This document shows positions 16,433 through 23,832 of a DNA stretch of 62,191 nt, in pieces (position 1 is the first letter of the stretch; each line of letters starts with the position of its first letter). The notes below the pieces were generated by a model that worked only from the letters and a program-made list of their open reading frames with translations, did no database searches and was not told the DNA's origin. Both the position numbers and the translations under genes were made by a program. The DNA lies in contig CP070696.1 of assembly GCA_020353535.1 (NCBI GenBank), forward strand, positions 2,541,974 to 2,604,164, written 5' to 3'. This DNA comes from Spirochaetaceae bacterium. Its GTDB lineage: Bacteria > Spirochaetota > Spirochaetia > SZUA-6 > DRHE01.

Positions 16433-16990
16433 ATGAGAGGTATAAAAAATCCGTTGCTGTTGTTGCTTATAACAACGGTCATCACAGGACTGGTTGGTTG
16501 CGTCACCGGTCCTATGGCAGTAAAGCCCACTACCAAGGCGGTTGCCGTCATCCAGCCACTTCAGGATAGCGGTATCAAGGGCATCGTTACCTTCATCCAG
16601 GAAGGAAGTGGCGTTCGGATTGTGGCTGAGATAACCGGCTTGCCTCCAGGAAAGCACGGTTTTCACATCCACGAGTTCGGTGACGGCACTGCGGCGGAGG
16701 GTGTATCCTTGGGGGGTCATTTCAACCCAGCCAACACCACACACGGCGGTCCCGAGGATCAAGAGCGGCATATTGGCGATCTTGGCAACCTGGAGGCGGA
16801 CAAATCCGGCCGGGCAAAGTACAACCGTCTAGACACGAGAATCGCACTGCACGGCCGCAACTCGATTATCGGACGATCCGTAGTCATCAAAGAAAAGGTC
16901 GATGATTACAAAACCCAGCCGGGTGGAGGTGCCGGACAACGCATCGCCTACGGAATCATTGGCATTTCCTCACTGCCATTCGGAGAATGA
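16433..16990 (+). CDS. SodC-like Cu/Zn superoxide dismutase-fold lipoprotein
   Basis: A 185-residue exported protein with lipobox L-V-G-C near residue 23 and a Cu/Zn SOD domain. Visible ligands are the two His in G-F-H-I-H-E-F-G-D, the bridging His in G-G-H-F-N-P, the His in T-H-G-G, and His and Asp in R-H-I-G-D-L-G. The last copper ligand, normally V-V-V-H-E-K, reads V-V-I-K-E-K here, so His is replaced by Lys. Both disulfide cysteines (after G-D and in the usual C-G-V-I-G) are also missing. The zinc site looks intact; the copper site does not. Dismutase activity is therefore doubtful. GAAGGAG lies about 10 bases before the ATG. Confidence 0.85.
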   Translation: MRGIKNPLLLLLITTVITGLVGCVTGPMAVKPTTKAVAVIQPLQDSGIKGIVTFIQEGSGVRIVAEITGLPPGKHGFHIHEFGDGTAAEGVSLGGHFNPANTTHGGPEDQERHIGDLGNLEADKSGRAKYNRLDTRIALHGRNSIIGRSVVIKEKVDDYKTQPGGGAGQRIAYGIIGISSLPFGE

Positions 16991-17044
16991 GGAAATGGCT
17001 TATAAATACAATCGCTTTTTATGATCTCTCGGTAGTGTTTGTAG

Positions 17045-17404
17045 CTCCAGTTGGATAAATCCGCCACCCGGCAAAGCAGCGGACTCCTGGCCGATCTGGC
17101 CGCTTTCATTCTCCGGATCAGCCAGGGCTCCCTTTTTGCGTTGTATCTGCTCATCGTCTGGTTCTCGGTATTTCTCAGCGCGTTCATCGACAACGTCCCC
17201 TACCTCATCGCCATACTTCCGGTAGTTCAGGTACTGACCCCGAAGCTGGGAGTGGATCCATACCTCCTGTACCTGGGCCTTCTTTTGGGAGCCAGCGTGG
17301 GGTGAAACATCACTCCGATCGGCGCCTCGGCGAACATCGTCGCCATGGGCATATTGCGCAAACAGGGGCGTTCAGGTCCGTCCGGTTCTCCCGCTTTGCA
17401 GAAC
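17045..17404 (+). pseudogene. Fragment of ArsB/NhaD/SLC13-type ion transporter
   Basis: The frame contains a membrane-transporter core with S-A-F-I-D-N-V-P-Y and L-L-L-G-A-S-V-G. A TGA at 17303-17305 follows, then in the same frame N-I-T-P-I-G-A-S-A-N-I-V-A-M-G-I-L. In intact transporters of this superfamily this is one continuous motif (G-G-N-I-T-P-I-G-A-S-A-N), so TGA stands in place of a Gly codon. A further frameshift is suggested around 17370, where F-R-S-V-R-F-S-R-F appears in another frame. The N-terminal half and the rest of the C terminus are missing, and a stop lies just upstream at 17042. A decayed remnant. Confidence 0.8.
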
Positions 17405-18034
17405 CCTGGCAAGAAACACTGCGAGTCCCAGACCGATCCCTGCGCACCACAACCACCAGGGGTACCCCTGGGGAACGGTACCCTGCAGCACCGATCCGCT
17501 CTCCCAAAGGTAGGAACCGACAACAATCAGGGCGGCTGCAAGACCCATGAGCCAGTCGAATCGGCGAAAATCGACGGAGCGCCCCTGAGACTCAAGGTGA
17601 GTTACCGTCACGGCTGCGGCGATGAACAGCAGCGAGGTTAAAAGCGGAGAGAGAACCGGGCCCACCCAGGGAAGGGGAATGAGAAATAGCACATCCCAGT
17701 CGAGGAGAGTGGACGGCCAATCCAGAAGGACCTTGAGCCAGAGGTAGTAGAAGATATCCCAGATTCCGAAACAGTAGAGAAACAGGAAGAAGCGCGGTTT
17801 GCGCATTTTCTCCGCCAGGCGAGAGAGCACGGCAAGGACCACGATCGTGGCGAGTTCCCGCCCCGCTTCGATCAGCAGGATGGGCAAGCCCAGCCCCTTC
17901 AACGGGAAGGTAAAGCCCTCCGGATAATACACGGTGCGCAGATACACAACCACTGAACTTTCGATGTAGGCGAAGGCGATCGCGAAGACCGCGCACCAGC
18001 CGTATCTGCACCGCCAACTGTCCGTCGGGATCAC
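17372..18034 (-). CDS. Integral membrane protein of unknown function
   Basis: A 220-residue protein with about six hydrophobic helices. A conserved-looking segment F-A-Y-I-E-S-S-V-V-V-Y-L-R follows the first helix, then Y-P-E-G-F and F-P-L; the middle has F-G-I-W-D-I-F-Y-Y. The start is GTG with AGGA about 6 bases upstream. The last 30 or so bases overlap the decayed transporter on the other strand, so the C terminus may have been altered by the rearrangement that made the pseudogene. I do not recognise a named family. Confidence 0.75.
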   Translation of the reverse strand: MIPTDSWRCRYGWCAVFAIAFAYIESSVVVYLRTVYYPEGFTFPLKGLGLPILLIEAGRELATIVVLAVLSRLAEKMRKPRFFLFLYCFGIWDIFYYLWLKVLLDWPSTLLDWDVLFLIPLPWVGPVLSPLLTSLLFIAAAVTVTHLESQGRSVDFRRFDWLMGLAAALIVVGSYLWESGSVLQGTVPQGYPWWLWCAGIGLGLAVFLARVLQSGRTGRT

Positions 18035-18142
18035 GAGCTAATCCTATCACGATCGCACCCGTGACTGAACATCTACCTGAATGAAAGCGGGATTCCCCTC
18101 ATCCCGCAGCGCGGGTGGCAATGCCATAACCGGCAACCCCCC

Positions 18143-18171
18143 TTGACCTTTCGGCTATGGAAACATAACAT
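18143..18171 (+). promoter_or_regulatory. Promoter of zinc uptake operon
   Basis: TTGACC, 17 bases, TAACAT. Transcription would start near 18178, inside the palindrome at 18171-18185, so a bound repressor would block initiation. Confidence 0.5.
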
Positions 18172-18185
18172 AATACTTAGTATTA
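18171..18185. promoter_or_regulatory. 15-bp operator palindrome upstream of RHH gene
   Basis: TAATACTTAGTATTA is a perfect palindrome with two 7-bp arms around one central base. It overlaps the expected transcription start and lies 14 bases before the ATG of the small ribbon-helix-helix protein. Autoregulation by that protein is the simplest reading. Confidence 0.6.
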
Positions 18186-18199
18186 CCGGGGAGGAAGCG

Positions 18200-18466
18200 A
18201 TGTCCAATTCCGTGAAGCACAAAGACGAGGTAATCACCTTCAAGGTGGAGCCTCAGCTCGCCGAGGTCCTGAAGCGCATACCCAATCGTTCTCAGTTCAT
18301 CCGTTCCGCGATCCTGAGCTCCCTGGACCATCTCTGTCCGCTGTGCCAGGGTCTGGGCATTCTCTCACCGGACCAGAAGCGGCATTGGCAGGAGTTTTCC
18401 GAGCATCACGGCATCCGGGAGTGCAAGGAGTGCGGTTCCGTGGTCCTTGTCTGCAGCGCGCGCTAA
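18200..18466 (+). CDS. Small ribbon-helix-helix regulator with zinc-ribbon tail
   Basis: An 88-residue protein. Residues 10-38 resemble a CopG/NikR-type ribbon-helix-helix: a beta strand V-I-T-F-K-V, then E-P-Q-L-A-E-V-L-K-R-I and N-R-S-Q-F-I-R-S-A-I. The C-terminal half has C-P-L-C, two His pairs (K-R-H-W, E-H-H-G) and C-K-E-C plus a last Cys, a likely metal site. The ATG at 18200 has GGGGAGG about 7 bases upstream; the longer frame from 18143 is rejected because it starts inside the promoter. It leads the znuA-like operon and has a palindrome at its promoter, so it is proposed as the zinc-responsive regulator. Confidence 0.8.
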   Translation: MSNSVKHKDEVITFKVEPQLAEVLKRIPNRSQFIRSAILSSLDHLCPLCQGLGILSPDQKRHWQEFSEHHGIRECKECGSVVLVCSAR

Positions 18467-18546
18467 AGCTTCCGGCGTGAACAGGGGGCGAAAACCGCAA
18501 TGAAGATCGACTGCAGGTGATCGAGCATCGGCGGCAGAGAGCAGAT

Positions 18547-19479
18547 ATGAATATGGATAAAAAGACAATTGCAGGCTCTGTTTTCCTGGTGGCGGCACTG
18601 CTGGTCGGTCTGGCCGTTCCGGTCCCCGGCTTCGCGGGCGGACGAGAGGAAAGTGGCGAAAAGACACTCGGTGTCTTCGTCAGCATCCAGCCTCAATCCT
18701 ATTTCATCGAGCGCATAGGGGGAGAACGAATACGGGTGGAAACACTTGTAAAACCGGGACAGGATCCCCACACCTTCGAACCGACCCCGCAGCAGATGGC
18801 CCGCCTGGCCGAAGCCAAAGCTTTTTTCCGCATCGGTGTCGAATACGAGAACCCCCTGATGCCGCGGATCGAGAGCACGATGAAAGGAATCGTGGTGGTG
18901 GATTGCCGGGAAGGCATTCACCTGCGGAAGATGGAAACGCAGGGGCATGATGAAGCTGAGCAGGAGGGGGAGGAGCATGAGGAGGAGTACGGGGGCACCG
19001 ACCCCCATGTGTGGCTGAGTGTGCGTAACGCCATCCGCATCGCCGGCACGATGCGGGACGCTCTGGTAGAGTTGGACCCGGAAGGCAAAGACAGCTACGA
19101 TCGAGGCCATGACCAATTGATCGAAGATCTGCAAGCCCTGGACCGCCGCATCGCTGCGATCCTGGCACCGGTGAAGGGAAGGCGATTTTTTGTGTTTCAC
19201 CCATCCTTCGGCTACTTCGCCGATGACTACGGCCTGGAGCAAATTGCGGTGCAAATCGGCGGAGCCGAGCCGAGCGCCCGGCAGCTGGCTCGGCTGATCG
19301 AGGAAGCCAAAACGACGGGAGTTCGGGTAATTTTTGTCCAGCCCCAGTTCTCGCAGAAAAGCGCGGAGACCATCGCCGCGGAGATCGGCGGAGCGGTGGT
19401 GCCGATCGATTCCCTGGCTCGGGACTATATAGACAACCTCGAGAGGATGGCTCGAGCCATAGAGGAGGGATTGCAATAG
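18547..19479 (+). CDS. znuA: Zinc ABC transporter substrate-binding protein
   Basis: A protein of about 310 residues of the cluster A-I metal-binding family (ZnuA/TroA type). The signal peptide covers roughly residues 1-30. Zinc ligands are suggested by D-P-H-T-F-E-P (first His), D-P-H-V-W-L-S (second His) and F-V-F-H-P-S-F-G-Y-F (third His); Asp in P-I-D-S-L is the usual fourth. The acidic, His-containing loop between the first two (G-H-D-E-A-E-Q-E, E-H-E-E-E-Y) is the typical zinc-specific insertion and favours Zn over Mn. Its stop overlaps the start of the ATPase gene. Manganese remains a less likely alternative substrate. Confidence 0.92.
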   Translation: MNMDKKTIAGSVFLVAALLVGLAVPVPGFAGGREESGEKTLGVFVSIQPQSYFIERIGGERIRVETLVKPGQDPHTFEPTPQQMARLAEAKAFFRIGVEYENPLMPRIESTMKGIVVVDCREGIHLRKMETQGHDEAEQEGEEHEEEYGGTDPHVWLSVRNAIRIAGTMRDALVELDPEGKDSYDRGHDQLIEDLQALDRRIAAILAPVKGRRFFVFHPSFGYFADDYGLEQIAVQIGGAEPSARQLARLIEEAKTTGVRVIFVQPQFSQKSAETIAAEIGGAVVPIDSLARDYIDNLERMARAIEEGLQ

Positions 19480-20234
19480 AACCCGTCATTACCGTACACA
19501 ACGTCAGCTTCTCGTACAACGGCGAGCCGGTCCTGAGCCGGGTGTACTTCAAGATCTTCCCGCTGGACTTGGTTAGTCTGATCGGGCCCAACGGCGGCGG
19601 CAAAACGACCTTGTTTCGCCTGCTCCTCGGCCTGCTCAAACCCGGTCGCGGGACGATTAAAATATTCGGGCAGCCCCCCGAGCGGGCCCGCACTCGGGTT
19701 GGTTATGTGCCGCAGTACGCCCGCTTCGATCCACGCTTCCCGATTTCGGTGGGGGACGTGGTGGCCATGGGAAGGCTGGGAAACCTGCGCACCGGTCCCT
19801 ACCGGGCAACGGATCGCGAAGCGGCCCTACAGGCCCTAGAGGAAGTCGGCCTGGCCGACCTGCGCTACCGACCTTTTGCGGATCTGTCGGGGGGCCAGCG
19901 GCAGCGGGTGCTCATCGCCCGCGCCCTGGCCTCCAAGCCGGAACTGCTGCTGCTTGACGAACCGACTGCCAACGTGGACCGGACGGCGGAAGCCCGCTTG
20001 TATGAGCTGCTGCGCAAGCTCAATCGCCGTTTGACCATTCTCATGGCATCCCACGATGTGGGCTTTGTGACAAAGTTCGTCAAGCAGTGTCTGTGCGTGA
20101 ACCGCAACGTGATCCTCCATCCCACCGCCAAGCTCGACGGGGGCATCATTCGCCAGCTATACGGAAGCGAGATGGCAGTGGTCCGGCACGATCACGAGCT
20201 GCCCGCAACGGGTGTTGAGGACGGGAATGCTTGA
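19476..20234 (+). CDS. znuC: Zinc ABC transporter ATP-binding protein, unusual start
   Basis: An ABC ATPase of about 252 residues with Walker A G-P-N-G-G-G-K-T-T, Q-loop P-Q-Y, signature L-S-G-G-Q-R-Q-R, Walker B L-L-L-L-D-E-P-T and switch His A-S-H-D. The first conventional start, GTG at 19542, would cut off the N-terminal strand. The upstream codons encode a typical start (E-P-V-I-T-V-H-N-V-S-F-S-Y) back to the znuA stop. No ATG, GTG or TTG exists there in frame. An ATA at 19476 sits 6 bases after GAGGAGG and overlaps the znuA stop by 4 bases, so it is proposed as the initiator. Confidence 0.85.
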   Translation: MEPVITVHNVSFSYNGEPVLSRVYFKIFPLDLVSLIGPNGGGKTTLFRLLLGLLKPGRGTIKIFGQPPERARTRVGYVPQYARFDPRFPISVGDVVAMGRLGNLRTGPYRATDREAALQALEEVGLADLRYRPFADLSGGQRQRVLIARALASKPELLLLDEPTANVDRTAEARLYELLRKLNRRLTILMASHDVGFVTKFVKQCLCVNRNVILHPTAKLDGGIIRQLYGSEMAVVRHDHELPATGVEDGNA

Positions 20235-21096
20235 TTTCTTTCGGGACGCAGCCCACTACACCTTCCTCCAGTACGCCCTGATCACAGGAGTGCTGTCCTC
20301 GGTGGCCTGCGGTATCGTGGGCAGCTACGTCACCGTGCGGCGCATCAGCTACATCGCCGGGGCTATCGCCCACTCGGTGCTGGGCGGCATGGGTGCCGCC
20401 CGCTACCTGCAGCGGAATCTTGGCTGGAGTTTCCTGAGCCCGATTCACGGGGCCGTGTTCGCGGCTCTGCTTTCGGCGTTCATCATCGGCATGGTCAGTC
20501 TCTACGGAAAGGAACGGGAGGACACGGTTCTGAGCGCAGTCTGGGCCATCGGTATGGCAGTGGGCATCATCTTTATCACCCGCACCGCCGGCTACAACGA
20601 GGATCTGATGAGTTACCTGTTCGGAAACATCCTGATGGTCCGCAAAGTGGATCTGCTGCTGATCGTGGGGTTGGATCTGCTGGTGGTGGCGGTGAGCTTT
20701 CTGTTTTACCACCAGTTGGAGGCGATCTGCTTCGACGAGGAGTTCGCCCGGCTGCGCGGGGTCTCGGTGGAGTTGTTCTACATCCTGCTGCTCTGTCTCA
20801 CCGCCCTGACCGTGGTCACCCTGGTCCAAGTAGTTGGAATCGTGATGGTCATCGCCCTGCTGTCCCTGCCCGCGGCTGCCGCAGCCTTCCTGACCCGACA
20901 GCTGTGGCAGACGATTCTCGTAGCCACGGGCTTGAATCTGCTTTTTATGGTCGGTGGCCTGGCCCTGAGCTATAGCCCTGATCTACCCGCCGGAGCCACC
21001 ATCATCATCCTGGCAGGGGCGGTCTACCTGCTGGTGGTCACACTGGGACCGCTTGCCAGACGCTTGAGCAAACAAAGAAGGATTAGAAAAGGTTGA
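20227..21096 (+). CDS. znuB: Zinc ABC transporter permease
   Basis: A 289-residue membrane protein of the ABC-3 family with about eight helices. Typical segments are V-G-S-Y-V-T-V-R-R-I-S-Y-I-A-G-A-I-A-H-S-V-L-G-G (split here by reading order) and, near the end, G-I-V-M-V-I-A-L-L-S-L-P-A-A-A-A. The ATG at 20227 has GAGG upstream and overlaps the ATPase stop by 8 bases; the GTG at 20212 is less likely. It forms the channel for ZnuA-delivered metal across the cytoplasmic membrane. It is the last gene of the operon and converges with the ECF ATPase gene with a 15-base gap. Confidence 0.92.
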   Translation: MLDFFRDAAHYTFLQYALITGVLSSVACGIVGSYVTVRRISYIAGAIAHSVLGGMGAARYLQRNLGWSFLSPIHGAVFAALLSAFIIGMVSLYGKEREDTVLSAVWAIGMAVGIIFITRTAGYNEDLMSYLFGNILMVRKVDLLLIVGLDLLVVAVSFLFYHQLEAICFDEEFARLRGVSVELFYILLLCLTALTVVTLVQVVGIVMVIALLSLPAAAAAFLTRQLWQTILVATGLNLLFMVGGLALSYSPDLPAGATIIILAGAVYLLVVTLGPLARRLSKQRRIRKG

Positions 21097-21111
21097 GAAA
21101 TCGGGCAGGAA

Positions 21112-21921
21112 TCAAGCCCCGTGTGGTGCAGTTCCGATATGGCGGTGGGGCACCAGGGAATGGGGCTTTTCGAGCCCGTGCGCCTGGAGCAGGCAATCAT
21201 CGGCCAGCACTTGGCGAATCGGTCCGTCGGCGTTCATCCGGCCTCCGTCGATCAGCAGCACCCGGGGACAGATCTCCAGCAGGAACTCCAGGTCGTGGGA
21301 GGTCACCAGCAGAGTCTGAGGTGCCTGTTGGAGGATGGTGATGACCTGCCGGCGGTTGCGGCTGTCCAGGTTCGAGGTCGGCTCGTCCAGGAGGATGGTG
21401 TGGGGATTCATCGACAGCACGGTCGCCAGCGCGACCAGGCGCTTCTCTCCGCCGGACAGGTGGTGCGGCGGGCGCTCGGCCAGGGCGTCAGCGCCAACGA
21501 TCTTGAGCGCCTCTTGCACACGATCACGGACCTCGTCGGCGGGCAATCCCATATTCAATGGCCCGAAAGCCACATCGTCGAACACCGTGGGGGAGAACAG
21601 CTGATCGTCCGGGGACTGGAACAGGTAGGAGATACAAGGATTGAAGCGGCCCGCTTCGATTAGACGGTCGCTCACGGACACGATACCGCCGGTGGGCCTC
21701 AGGATCCCGCAGAGAAGCAGCAGCAGTGTCGTCTTGCCTGAGCCGTTGGGTCCCACAATAGCTACCCGCTCTCCTGAGTTCACGATAAAGCTCAAGCTCT
21801 GCAGCACTTCCGGTCTCGAGGGATAGGAGAAGGACAGATCGCGGACAGCGATCGCGCCGGCTAACGCTGCCGAGGATGGGGAAGAAGCGGCCTGTTTTGC
21901 AGAGGGCCGGGCGGCTCTCAT
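21112..21921 (-). CDS. cbiO: ECF transporter ATPase for Ni/Co
   Basis: An ABC ATPase of about 269 residues for a nickel/cobalt energy-coupling-factor transporter. Walker A is G-P-N-G-S-G-K-T-T, the Q-loop is L-F-Q-S-P-D-D-Q (typical of ECF ATPases), the signature is L-S-G-G-E-K-R and Walker B is I-L-L-D-E-P-T. About 30 alanine- and serine-rich residues precede the fold. The ATG at 21921 overlaps the permease stop as ATGA; the frame start at 21948 is rejected. Only one ATPase is encoded, as is usual for the dedicated Cbi/Nik systems. Alternative symbol nikO. Confidence 0.9.
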   Translation of the reverse strand: MRAARPSAKQAASSPSSAALAGAIAVRDLSFSYPSRPEVLQSLSFIVNSGERVAIVGPNGSGKTTLLLLLCGILRPTGGIVSVSDRLIEAGRFNPCISYLFQSPDDQLFSPTVFDDVAFGPLNMGLPADEVRDRVQEALKIVGADALAERPPHHLSGGEKRLVALATVLSMNPHTILLDEPTSNLDSRNRRQVITILQQAPQTLLVTSHDLEFLLEICPRVLLIDGGRMNADGPIRQVLADDCLLQAHGLEKPHSLVPHRHIGTAPHGA

Positions 21922-22676
21922 CTCAGCTCCAGCCAAAGCAGCAGGCACACCCAGACTGCGGTAAGCACGACGGCGAGCAGGTCAAGGGGACGGCGGTGCA
22001 AGCGCTCGAGACTGTGGAATCTGCCGTCGAAACCTCTGAGGCGCATGGCCGCGGCCACCCGCTCGCTCTGCTCGTAGCTTCGAAGCAGCAGAGTCACCAG
22101 AATGCCGGCCGTAACGCCGACGTGCCGCAGTCCGCGCTGCAGGTTGTAGCCCCGCAGCCGGGCTGCGGTGAGGAGCTTTCGACTGTCCTCGAGGTACAGG
22201 AAGATGTAGCGGTAGGTAAACAGCAGGATGGTCAAGAGGATAGAAGGAACCTTGAGATTTTCCAGGCTCTGAAGCGCTGTGTTGAGTCTGACTGTTGCGA
22301 AGAAACCAACGAATAGGAGGATGACGGTAAGCGATTTGACTGCAATGCGAGCCGCGGCGGTCAGGCCGTCCCTGTATAGATTGAGGAAACGCCATGACCA
22401 CAGTGCTTCCCCCCCTGCGGTGAGAATGAGCACTGGAAGCATCAGCACCAACAGCAGAAGGGGTGCCTTCAACATTCGAATCACAAAGCGCAGCGGCAGA
22501 CGGGACAGCCCGATCAGCACCAGTGCGCCGAAAGCGGCTGCGGCCAGGGCTGAGGGTTTGTTGATGGAGGCGCAGACCAGCATCAGCAGGAAACCCGCTG
22601 TCAGTTTGAAACGGGGGTTCCAGGCATGAACCGGTGAGTCCAGATGAGCGTACCTTTCGAATTCCACGGTTTGCAT
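21918..22676 (-). CDS. cbiQ: ECF transporter transmembrane (T) component
   Basis: A 252-residue CbiQ-type coupling protein. Five or so helices and the two ATPase-coupling motifs with Ala-Arg-Gly are seen (A-A-R-L-R-G-Y and A-A-A-M-R-L-R-G-F). The N terminus H-L-D-S-P-V-H-A-W-N-P-R-F-K is the family hallmark. It joins the substrate-capture unit CbiM/NikM to the ATPase in the cytoplasmic membrane. It starts 17 bases after the cbiM stop and overlaps the ATPase gene by 4 bases. Confidence 0.92.
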   Translation of the reverse strand: MQTVEFERYAHLDSPVHAWNPRFKLTAGFLLMLVCASINKPSALAAAAFGALVLIGLSRLPLRFVIRMLKAPLLLLVLMLPVLILTAGGEALWSWRFLNLYRDGLTAAARIAVKSLTVILLFVGFFATVRLNTALQSLENLKVPSILLTILLFTYRYIFLYLEDSRKLLTAARLRGYNLQRGLRHVGVTAGILVTLLLRSYEQSERVAAAMRLRGFDGRFHSLERLHRRPLDLLAVVLTAVWVCLLLWLELR

Positions 22677-22693
22677 TCGTTTCGATATATGAT

Positions 22694-23335
22694 CTAACCC
22701 TGGGAGCTCTGCTTCCTCTTGACCAGGAAGGAGGGGGAAATCATCTCAGGTTTTACCCGCAGGATTTGACTCACAACGATGAAGGTCACCGCACCTTCCA
22801 GCAGGGCCAGCACCCCCTGGGCTGCCGAGAAGAGAAAGCCGATGCCGGTCAGCTCCTCCCCTGACAGCCGCAGCACCAGGAGCACCAGAGCTGCGCCTAC
22901 CAGTACGGCCAGAGCCGCTGCAATCCCGGCGATGAGACTTCGCAGGGTGCGTCGCTCTCCGAGCAGCAACCCGATTCCCGAATAGGCAGAAGAGGCCAGC
23001 AGTGCAGGTACGGCGAAGATGACTGCATTCACACCCAGGGTGGACAGGCCTCCATGCTGGAACATCACCGCCTGAAAGAACAATCCGGCTAAGAGGGCCA
23101 GAACCGAGGGTGTGCCCAGCACGATCCCAACCAGTCCGGCCAGAGTCAAATGTACCGAGGTAATCCCGACCTTGAAATGCAGGAGCGAGGAGACAAAGAA
23201 GGCCGCCCCCATGACCGCGACCTTCGGGATTTCATCCCGCCGGATAGTTTTCAGGGCAAGGGCAGTCAGGCCGGCGGCAACTGCGTACCCGCCGATGATC
23301 ACCCTGCTGTCCAGCACTCCTTCGGAGATGTGCAT
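22694..23335 (-). CDS. cbiM: Nickel/cobalt substrate-capture protein CbiM/NikM
   Basis: A 213-residue S-component. The N-terminal M-H-I-S-E-G is the conserved metal-binding start; His at position 2 is a ligand after the N terminus enters the membrane protein. Six or seven helices follow, with L-H-F-K-V-G-I-T-S-V-H-L-T-L-A-G in the middle carrying two more conserved His, and F-F-Q-A-V-M-F-Q-H-G-G-L-S. The second ATG of a doublet (23335) has AAGGAG 5 bases upstream; it overlaps the preceding stop as TGATG. Ni versus Co is not decided by sequence, but the NikL-like partner favours nickel. Confidence 0.92.
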   Translation of the reverse strand: MHISEGVLDSRVIIGGYAVAAGLTALALKTIRRDEIPKVAVMGAAFFVSSLLHFKVGITSVHLTLAGLVGIVLGTPSVLALLAGLFFQAVMFQHGGLSTLGVNAVIFAVPALLASSAYSGIGLLLGERRTLRSLIAGIAAALAVLVGAALVLLVLRLSGEELTGIGFLFSAAQGVLALLEGAVTFIVVSQILRVKPEMISPSFLVKRKQSSQG

Positions 23336-23832
23336 CATTGCTCCTTGCGGCGGCGGAAAAACAAGGCCGTGGCCGCAAAACCCCAGAGCACGCAGGCCGC
23401 CATAGCCAGCTTCTGCCAGTTCGAGAATCCTCCAGTGCTGCCGGCCGCTGAGGCGGATAGCATCGACTCCTCGACATCCAGGTTGATGCGCAAACCATGC
23501 CCGCCTTCGGCCCGCACCTGGAGCACCCATATCCCGGCTCGGTCCGGTGCGAAACAGACTACGCCTCGGCTGTCTGTGCTCGTGGTCAGCTGCGGCTGAG
23601 TCTCCCCTGGTGGAAAAATCAGGACCGGGGCATAGGCCATGGGCTGTCCGCTGTCGAAGCTGGCTCGCACACCCACCACCCCGCCGGCGAGCAGCTCGTA
23701 CCCGGCACCGTGGCTGAAGGCGGGGGCGGTGCTCAGCATATAAATTAGCAGCCAAAGGCCCCTGAGCAGCCAGCAAGCCGGGAGTGGTTTTCGCTGCGGG
23801 CCATTTGGATTGATCATCGAATTAACTGCCAT
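23335..23832 (-). CDS. NikL-like periplasmic component of Ni/Co transporter
   Basis: A 165-residue protein with a signal peptide (W-L-L-I-Y-M-L-S-T-A-P-A-F-S-H), a beta-sandwich-like domain (G-V-V-G-V-R-A-S-F-D-S-G-Q-P-M-A-Y-A-P-V) and a C-terminal membrane helix with a basic tail R-R-R-K-E-Q. This matches the layout of NikL/DUF4198-like accessory proteins of NikMLQO systems, which sit at the outer face of the transporter. The mature N terminus begins with S-H-G, a possible metal ligand. Its stop overlaps the cbiM start, and its own start overlaps the upstream lipoprotein gene by 11 bases. Confidence 0.75.
   Translation of the reverse strand: MAVNSMINPNGPQRKPLPACWLLRGLWLLIYMLSTAPAFSHGAGYELLAGGVVGVRASFDSGQPMAYAPVLIFPPGETQPQLTTSTDSRGVVCFAPDRAGIWVLQVRAEGGHGLRINLDVEESMLSASAAGSTGGFSNWQKLAMAACVLWGFAATALFFRRRKEQ

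Noticed and set aside
17303..17305. TGA as a selenocysteine codon in the transporter
   Set aside because: The conserved residue here is Gly, the gene lacks both ends, and no SECIS-like hairpin follows closely.
18463..19693. Long minus-strand open frames (up to 337 codons) opposite znuA and znuC
   Set aside because: Their translations are low-complexity and His/Arg/Pro-rich, typical of the antisense of a GC-rich gene; the plus-strand proteins are clear.
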